Source: Acidimicrobiales bacterium (lineage in GTDB: Bacteria > Actinomycetota > Acidimicrobiia > Acidimicrobiales > Poriferisodaliceae). Taken from it: a stretch of 9,355 nt of DNA. Location of the stretch: the NCBI GenBank assembly GCA_020631315.1, contig JAHDHM010000116.1:1-9355 (forward strand). The letters are read 5' to 3'. Position 1 is the first letter of the stretch, and every line of letters starts with the position of its first letter. Below, in pieces: positions 4,822 through 9,355 of this stretch. Both the position numbers and the translations under genes were made by a program. The notes beneath the pieces were generated by a model. The model saw only the letters and a list, made by a program, of their open reading frames with translations, was not told the DNA's origin and made no database searches.

Positions 4822-6609
4822 TCAGACCAGGTTGTTGGCACCGATCCATGCCGAATACAGCGACGCATACCGACCGTCGAGCTCGATGAGCTCGTCGTGG
4901 GTGCCGAGCTCGGCCAGCTCACCCCCGGCGACCACACCGATCCGGTCACAGCGCGCCGCGGTCGTCAGCCGGTGCGCGATGACGATCGTGGTCCGACCCT
5001 CCATCAGCGCGTCCATCGCGCCCTCGACGATCGCCTCGGTGCCGGGGTCGAGCGAGGACGTCGCCTCGTCGAGGATGAGCACACCGGGGTCGACGAGTGC
5101 CGCACGAGCGAGCGACACGAGCTGCCGTTCGCCGGCGGACAGACGAGAACCCCGTTCACGCACCTCGGTCTCGACCCCGTCGGGCATGGCGGCGAAGACC
5201 TGGGCCACGCCGATGCGTTCCAGCGCGGCGTCGATCTCCTCGGCGGTCGCCGACGGACGGGCAACGGCGATGTTGTCCCTGACAGTGCCGTTGAAGAGAT
5301 GGCCCTCCTGTGGCACGACCACGATCCGCTCGCGCAGCGAGGTGAGAGATCCGCGGCGAAGGTCGACACCGCCGTAGCGGATCGCGCCCTCGGTCGGGTC
5401 GTACAGACGGGCGATCAGCTTCGCCAACGTGGACTTACCGGCACCGGTCGGACCGACCAGCGCGACGCGTTCGCCGGCGGCGATGTGCAGATCGACGTCA
5501 CCGAGCACACGGCCGCCGGTCTGGTAGCTGAAGCCAACACCGTCGAGCTCGAGATCGCCACGATGGGCGAGGTCGACCGCCGGATCGGCCTCGGGCACCT
5601 CGACGGCCTCGTCGAGCAGGCCATACAGCTTGTGCAGGCCCGCACCGGCGCTCTGCACCATGTTGAACAGCTGACTCAGCTGCTGCACCGGTTCGAACAG
5701 GTTCTGGAGCAGCAGGACGAAGGCCACCACGACCCCGATGCTGATACGGCCGTCCTGCGCCATCCAGCCACCGACGCCGATTGCGATGGCGGTCGTGGCG
5801 ACGCCCGAGAAGTCGACGATCGGCAGGTACCAGGCAGCGACCTTCGTCGATCGCATGTGGGCCTCGTACAGACCGCGGTTCACCTCGTGGAAGCGCTCAC
5901 CCTCGACGTCGGAGCGGGCATAGGACTGGATGACCCGCACACCGGCGAGCCCTTCCTGGAGCCGCGTCAGCGTCCCGGCGATGCCATCGCGCACGGCCAG
6001 GTACGCGACGTTGGAGTCCCGCCGGAACTTCCGACTCGCGAGCCACAGGATCGGCGCCGAGATCAGGCAGACGAGGAACAGCTGCCAGCTGAGCACTGCC
6101 AGGACGACTGCGACACCGATGAGCAGCAACGAGTTCGCCAGGAACATCTGCAGACCGAACTGCACGACCTCGGACAACGAGTCGATGTCCGAGGTCATCC
6201 GCGAGACGATGACGCCCGCCTTCTCGCGGTCGTAGAACGGCATCGACAGCCGCAGGAGATGGCGGAAGACCCGGCGTCGGAGGTCCCGCAGGAACCCCTC
6301 ACCGACGCGAGCGAGCAACCAGATCGCGGTTCGCCACAGGAAGTAGTTGGTGATGGCGATGACGACGTACGCGACGATCGTCAGGTTCAGCTGCCGTTCG
6401 TCACCATCGACGACGGCGTCGACGGCTCGGCCGAACAGCACCGGCAACGTGAGCAGCAGCGCCGTCCACACGACCAGCAGCACACCGGCCGCGAGTGCCT
6501 GCAGCCGATACGGGCGCAGGAACCCGGCAGTGGTCCGCATCACGTTCGCGGCCGCTGCCCTGTCGAGCTTGTCGTCCTCGTCGACCCCTGCCGCCAGCCA
6601 ACCGGCCAT
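4822..6609 (-). CDS. ABC exporter half-transporter, subunit with the intact Walker B site
   Basis: A 595-aa fused membrane/ATPase subunit of an ABC exporter (MsbA/LmrA-like, type IV fold). Residues 30-320 hold six membrane helices; the ATPase domain fills the C-terminal half. Walker A is GPTGAGKST (386-394), the signature is LSAGERQL (490-497, a variant of LSGGQ), Walker B is VLILDEATSSLD (510-521) with catalytic E515, and the switch histidine is H546. Its ATG overlaps the stop of the upstream exporter subunit by four bases (ATGA), so the two are translationally coupled. Its normal Walker A/B should pair with the LSGGQ of the partner to make the active ATP site. The partner's Walker B and this subunit's LSAGE make the weaker one. 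The substrate cannot be told from sequence; lipids, peptides or drugs are all possible for this family. The gene pair resembles mycobacterial Rv1272c/Rv1273c-type exporters. Confidence 0.92.
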   Translation of the reverse strand: MAGWLAAGVDEDDKLDRAAAANVMRTTAGFLRPYRLQALAAGVLLVVWTALLLTLPVLFGRAVDAVVDGDERQLNLTIVAYVVIAITNYFLWRTAIWLLARVGEGFLRDLRRRVFRHLLRLSMPFYDREKAGVIVSRMTSDIDSLSEVVQFGLQMFLANSLLLIGVAVVLAVLSWQLFLVCLISAPILWLASRKFRRDSNVAYLAVRDGIAGTLTRLQEGLAGVRVIQSYARSDVEGERFHEVNRGLYEAHMRSTKVAAWYLPIVDFSGVATTAIAIGVGGWMAQDGRISIGVVVAFVLLLQNLFEPVQQLSQLFNMVQSAGAGLHKLYGLLDEAVEVPEADPAVDLAHRGDLELDGVGFSYQTGGRVLGDVDLHIAAGERVALVGPTGAGKSTLAKLIARLYDPTEGAIRYGGVDLRRGSLTSLRERIVVVPQEGHLFNGTVRDNIAVARPSATAEEIDAALERIGVAQVFAAMPDGVETEVRERGSRLSAGERQLVSLARAALVDPGVLILDEATSSLDPGTEAIVEGAMDALMEGRTTIVIAHRLTTAARCDRIGVVAGGELAELGTHDELIELDGRYASLYSAWIGANNLV

Positions 6610-8396
6610 CAGTCGTCCTCGCTCGAGGCAGCCAGTACCTCTCGGTACCTGTCGTTCGTCGCCAGGAGTTCGTCGTGGGTCCCGGCCGCGACGACACGAC
6701 CGTCGTCGATGAGGACCACACGGTCGGCCAGCGCGATCGTCGCAGGTCGGTGTGCGATCACCAGCGTCGTGCGACCACGCATGACCTCGCCCATGGAGTC
6801 CCGGATCTCGTGTTCCTTGGTCGGGTCGACGGCGGAGGTCGCGTCGTCGAGCACCAGAACACGCGGATCGGAAGCGATGGCGCGGGCGATGGCGACACGC
6901 TGACGCTGCCCGCCGGACAGCGAGAACCCTCGCTCGCCGAGCTCGGTCTCGTAGCCGTCAGGCAGATCGCCGATGAACTCGTCGGCACCAGCGAGTCGTG
7001 CGGCACGCTCGACCATCTCCTGGGTCGCGTCCGGAGCACCGAACGCGATGTTGTCCCGCACCGACGAACTGAACAGGAACGTGTCTTCGAACACGATGCC
7101 GATCGAGCGTCGAAGACCGTCCAGTTCGAGGTCGCGCACGTCGACACCGTCGAGTTCGACCGCCCCGGCATCGACGTCGTAGAACCGGGGCAACAGACGG
7201 GCGACCGTGCTCTTGCCCGATCCGGTCCGACCCACGATGGCGACCGACTCCCCCGGCTCGACCTCGAGATCGAAGCCGTCGAGCACGGTCTCGTCGCCGT
7301 AGCCGAATCGCACACCCCTGAACACGATGCGCCCGACCGACTCACCCTCGGGCAGCGGCACCGGGTCCGCGGGATCTGCGATGGCCGCCGGCGTGTCGAG
7401 CAGCGTCGCGATCCGCGTGCCTGCAGCGGTCGCACGCTGATAGTTCGCCACGATCATCCCGAGCATCCGCAGCGGCTGGATGAGCAGGACCACGTAGATG
7501 TTGAACAGGACGAGCTCGCCGATCTCGAGCGACCCGTTGAGCACCTGATGGCCGCCGTAGCCGAGCACCGCGATCAGACCGATGTTCGGCACCAACTCCA
7601 GCGCCGGCAGGTAGGTCGAGCGGGCCTTCGCCGCGCGCAGCGACTGCTCCCTGACGTCGTCGGCCTCCTTGGCGAGCGCTTCGAACCTGACGTCCTCGGC
7701 GCCGAAACCCTTCACGACTCGGATGCCCGAGACCGTCTCCTCGACGACGGCGGCCAGCTGAGCCGACTCCTCCTGGATGCCCATGACGGCCGGATGGATC
7801 CGCTGGGCGAACCGACGGCCGAACCAGTTCGCCAGCGGCAGGCCGATGAGGGCGAGCAATGCGAGTTCCCAGTCGAGGAGGAACAGCACGATCGTCGCGA
7901 GCACCACGGTCAGGAAGTTCGCCGCGGTGATCGGCAGCATCGTGATGAAGTTCTGGAACTGCTGCAGGTCGGTGTTGCCTCGACTCATCAGCTGACCGGT
8001 CTGATGCCGGTCGTGGAACCCGAAGTGCAGACGCTGCGCGTGCTGGAAGACCTTGTCGCGATAGTCGGCTTCGACGGCCCGAGCGTTCTGGAACGCCACG
8101 TACCGCCGCGCCCCGGTCATCGCGCCCGACACGACACCGGCGACGACGATCGCGATGCTCCAACCGACCAAGGAGTCGTCGCCTCGGATGCCGTCGTCGA
8201 TGGCCCGTTGGATCAAGATCGGTACGGCGATCTTCGCGACCGTCCACACCACGCCGAGCGCCATGCCCAACGTGATGCCGCGACGGTGTGACCACATCGC
8301 CTCTCGCAACAGGTCCCAGCCCGTTCGTGGTGCGGCCGATTCACCGCCCTCAGGCGGCCGCTCGTCGGAGCGGCGGCCTGGATCGACTGCCGTCAC
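6609..8396 (-). CDS. ABC exporter half-transporter, subunit with Asp in place of the catalytic Glu
   Basis: A 595-aa partner of the exporter subunit downstream. An N-terminal charged, Pro-rich stretch (about 1-30) precedes six membrane helices and an ATPase domain. Walker A is GRTGSGKST (389-397), the signature is the canonical LSGGQRQR (493-500), and Walker B is VLVLDDATSAVD (513-524), where D518 replaces the catalytic Glu. H549 of the switch is kept. Asp at this place is typical of the degenerate site of heterodimeric exporters such as TM287/288. I chose GTG at 8396, not the upstream TTG at 8432, because the GTG overlaps the stop of the oxidoreductase gene by four bases (GTGA), a G-rich stretch lies just upstream, and it gives the same length as its partner. 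The TTG start would add 12 Gly/Ala-rich residues. It is the middle gene of a three-gene operon. Confidence 0.92.
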   Translation of the reverse strand: MTAVDPGRRSDERPPEGGESAAPRTGWDLLREAMWSHRRGITLGMALGVVWTVAKIAVPILIQRAIDDGIRGDDSLVGWSIAIVVAGVVSGAMTGARRYVAFQNARAVEADYRDKVFQHAQRLHFGFHDRHQTGQLMSRGNTDLQQFQNFITMLPITAANFLTVVLATIVLFLLDWELALLALIGLPLANWFGRRFAQRIHPAVMGIQEESAQLAAVVEETVSGIRVVKGFGAEDVRFEALAKEADDVREQSLRAAKARSTYLPALELVPNIGLIAVLGYGGHQVLNGSLEIGELVLFNIYVVLLIQPLRMLGMIVANYQRATAAGTRIATLLDTPAAIADPADPVPLPEGESVGRIVFRGVRFGYGDETVLDGFDLEVEPGESVAIVGRTGSGKSTVARLLPRFYDVDAGAVELDGVDVRDLELDGLRRSIGIVFEDTFLFSSSVRDNIAFGAPDATQEMVERAARLAGADEFIGDLPDGYETELGERGFSLSGGQRQRVAIARAIASDPRVLVLDDATSAVDPTKEHEIRDSMGEVMRGRTTLVIAHRPATIALADRVVLIDDGRVVAAGTHDELLATNDRYREVLAASSEDD

Positions 8397-9286
8397 GAGC
8401 CCCCGAGCAGCGCCGGCGCCAGCTGGGCCCAACCGGCGCGTACCGCGGCTGCGTCACGCGGGTCGTCGGTCAGCACCTGCACGCACACGTGGTCGTCGAC
8501 GCGGGCGGCGATCGACGCCTCGTCGCCCCAGACGACGATGGCGTCGACCAGACGATCCGAACCGCCGTCGGCCAGATCGTCGTCGGTGAAGCCGAGCCGC
8601 TTCAGGTTGTTCGCGTAGTTCGGCAACGCGAGGTAGACGGCCATGTTCTTGCGGGCGACCGCACGCGCCACGTCGGCATCGGTCGACAGCACGCACATCT
8701 GCTCGGGAGCGAGGAGCGCGTCGGGACCCATCACCTCACGGGCCGTCGCCGTGTGCTCCGGCGTCGTGAAGTACGGGTGAGCGCCCGCGGTCTTGTCCGC
8801 CGCGAGCGCCAACATCTTCGGGCCGAGGGCGGCCAGCACCGCGTTGCCCGGGAGCTCGGGCGAACCGACCGACGCACGCCACATCGAGTTCTCCATGAAC
8901 TCGAGGTACTCGGCCATGAACGAGTACGGCTTCGAGTAGTCGTGCTTGCGGACCCAGTTCACCAAGGTGTGATGGCTGACGCCGAGACCCATCAGGAAGC
9001 GGCCCGGATGCGACTCCTCCAACGTGCGCATCACGTTGGCCGTGGTCATCGCATCACGTGCGTAGATGTTGGCGATGCCGGTCGCCAGCGGCAGCGACTC
9101 CGTGGCATCGAGCAGCATCGCGGCGAGCAGGAACGGATCGCGCCCGACGGTCTCGGGGATCCACAACGCCCCGTAGCCGAGCTGCTCGACCTCACGGGCG
9201 GCGGCCCTGGCCTCGTCGATCGGGAGGACGTCCATGACGCCCGTCCAGATGCCGATTCGTCCGATGTCGACCGTGCGCTCCCCCAT
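8393..9286 (-). CDS. luciferase-like (LLM class) F420-dependent-type oxidoreductase
   Basis: A 297-aa TIM-barrel flavin/F420 enzyme of the bacterial luciferase-like superfamily. Visible landmarks are the first strand IGRIGIWTG (8-16), LGYGALWIPE (second strand), PLATGIANIYARDAMTTAN, HPGRFLMGLGVSHHTLV (around 92-108) and AALGPKMLALAADKTAGAHPYFTTPEHTA, where the cofactor phosphate is normally held. The text resembles the MSMEG_4141-type group of probable F420-dependent oxidoreductases. F420 over FMN is inferred from that likeness and from the actinobacterial host; the substrate is unknown. ATG at 9286 is chosen because the next residues reach the first barrel strand at once and a -10-like box lies eight bases upstream. 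An in-frame TTG at 9325 would add 13 residues with no family support. Its stop overlaps the start of the ABC exporter gene, so it is the first gene of the operon. Confidence 0.88.
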   Translation of the reverse strand: MGERTVDIGRIGIWTGVMDVLPIDEARAAAREVEQLGYGALWIPETVGRDPFLLAAMLLDATESLPLATGIANIYARDAMTTANVMRTLEESHPGRFLMGLGVSHHTLVNWVRKHDYSKPYSFMAEYLEFMENSMWRASVGSPELPGNAVLAALGPKMLALAADKTAGAHPYFTTPEHTATAREVMGPDALLAPEQMCVLSTDADVARAVARKNMAVYLALPNYANNLKRLGFTDDDLADGGSDRLVDAIVVWGDEASIAARVDDHVCVQVLTDDPRDAAAVRAGWAQLAPALLGGS

Positions 9287-9294
9287 GGCGTTCG

Positions 9295-9325
9295 ACCGTA
9301 CCCAGCCGATGGCGTGAATCCGCAA
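9295..9325 (-). promoter_or_regulatory. possible leaderless promoter of the oxidoreductase-exporter operon
   Basis: On the minus strand TACGGT (9295-9300) fits TAnnnT and ends eight bases before the ATG at 9286, so the mRNA could start at or near the start codon. A weak -35-like TTGCGG lies at 9320-9325, 19 bases further upstream, slightly too far. No ribosome binding site precedes the ATG, which agrees with a leaderless start. Confidence 0.3.
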
Positions 9326-9355
9326 TCGATTTCCGCGTCAGTCCAGGCGACGCAG

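Noticed and set aside
4897..6903. Very long plus-strand open frame opposite the exporter genes, and a similar one at 6495-8291
   Set aside because: Both lie antisense to genes with clear ABC motifs; their His/Gln/Arg/Asp-rich products are typical of antisense frames in high-GC DNA.
8397..8432. In-frame TTG at 8432 as start of the upstream ABC subunit
   Set aside because: It would add 12 Gly/Ala-rich residues unlike the family; GTG at 8396 gives the four-base overlap and equal length with its partner.

Overview
The window is high-GC DNA with GTG starts, four-base gene overlaps, probable leaderless promoters and an F420-type luciferase-like oxidoreductase. This points to an actinobacterium. 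An Acidimicrobiia (Ilumatobacter-like) host is my inference; no marker gene proves it. No rRNA, tRNA, CRISPR, transposase or phage integration signal is visible.

Left part (1-2137): the 5' end of a small charged protein reads off the left edge on the minus strand. It is divergent from a 130-residue four-helix membrane protein (391-783). The gap between them holds two tandem 13-bp palindromes, a likely operator. The membrane gene converges on a sufB-like gene (869-2137, minus). The gap between these two is two copies of a ~45-bp hairpin-forming repeat, and a third partial copy forms the last codons of sufB. The SufB is compact (422 aa), has no sufC, sufD or sufS beside it, and has Ser where family members normally have the second conserved Cys.

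Middle (2138-4696): a six-helix K+ channel with a TVGYGD filter (2212-2982) is divergent from sufB. Next comes an unrecognised 327-aa protein (3019-4002, minus) with a possible PD-(D/E)XK-like core; its ribosome binding site sits in the loop of a perfect GC hairpin. An exported 203-aa protein with two CX6C pairs follows (4085-4696, minus).

Right part (4822-9286, minus): a three-gene operon of luciferase-like F420-type oxidoreductase, then ABC exporter half, then ABC exporter half. Both junctions are four-base start/stop overlaps. The two exporter halves are each 595 aa and look like a heterodimer with one normal and one degenerate ATP site. The overlaps suggest that all three products are made together, so the oxidoreductase may act on, or protect against, whatever the exporter moves.

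No clear new multigene system is visible. The best leads are the orphan variant SufB, the duplicated terminator-like repeat at its end, the tandem palindromic operator, the unrecognised 327-aa protein and the coupled oxidoreductase-exporter operon.
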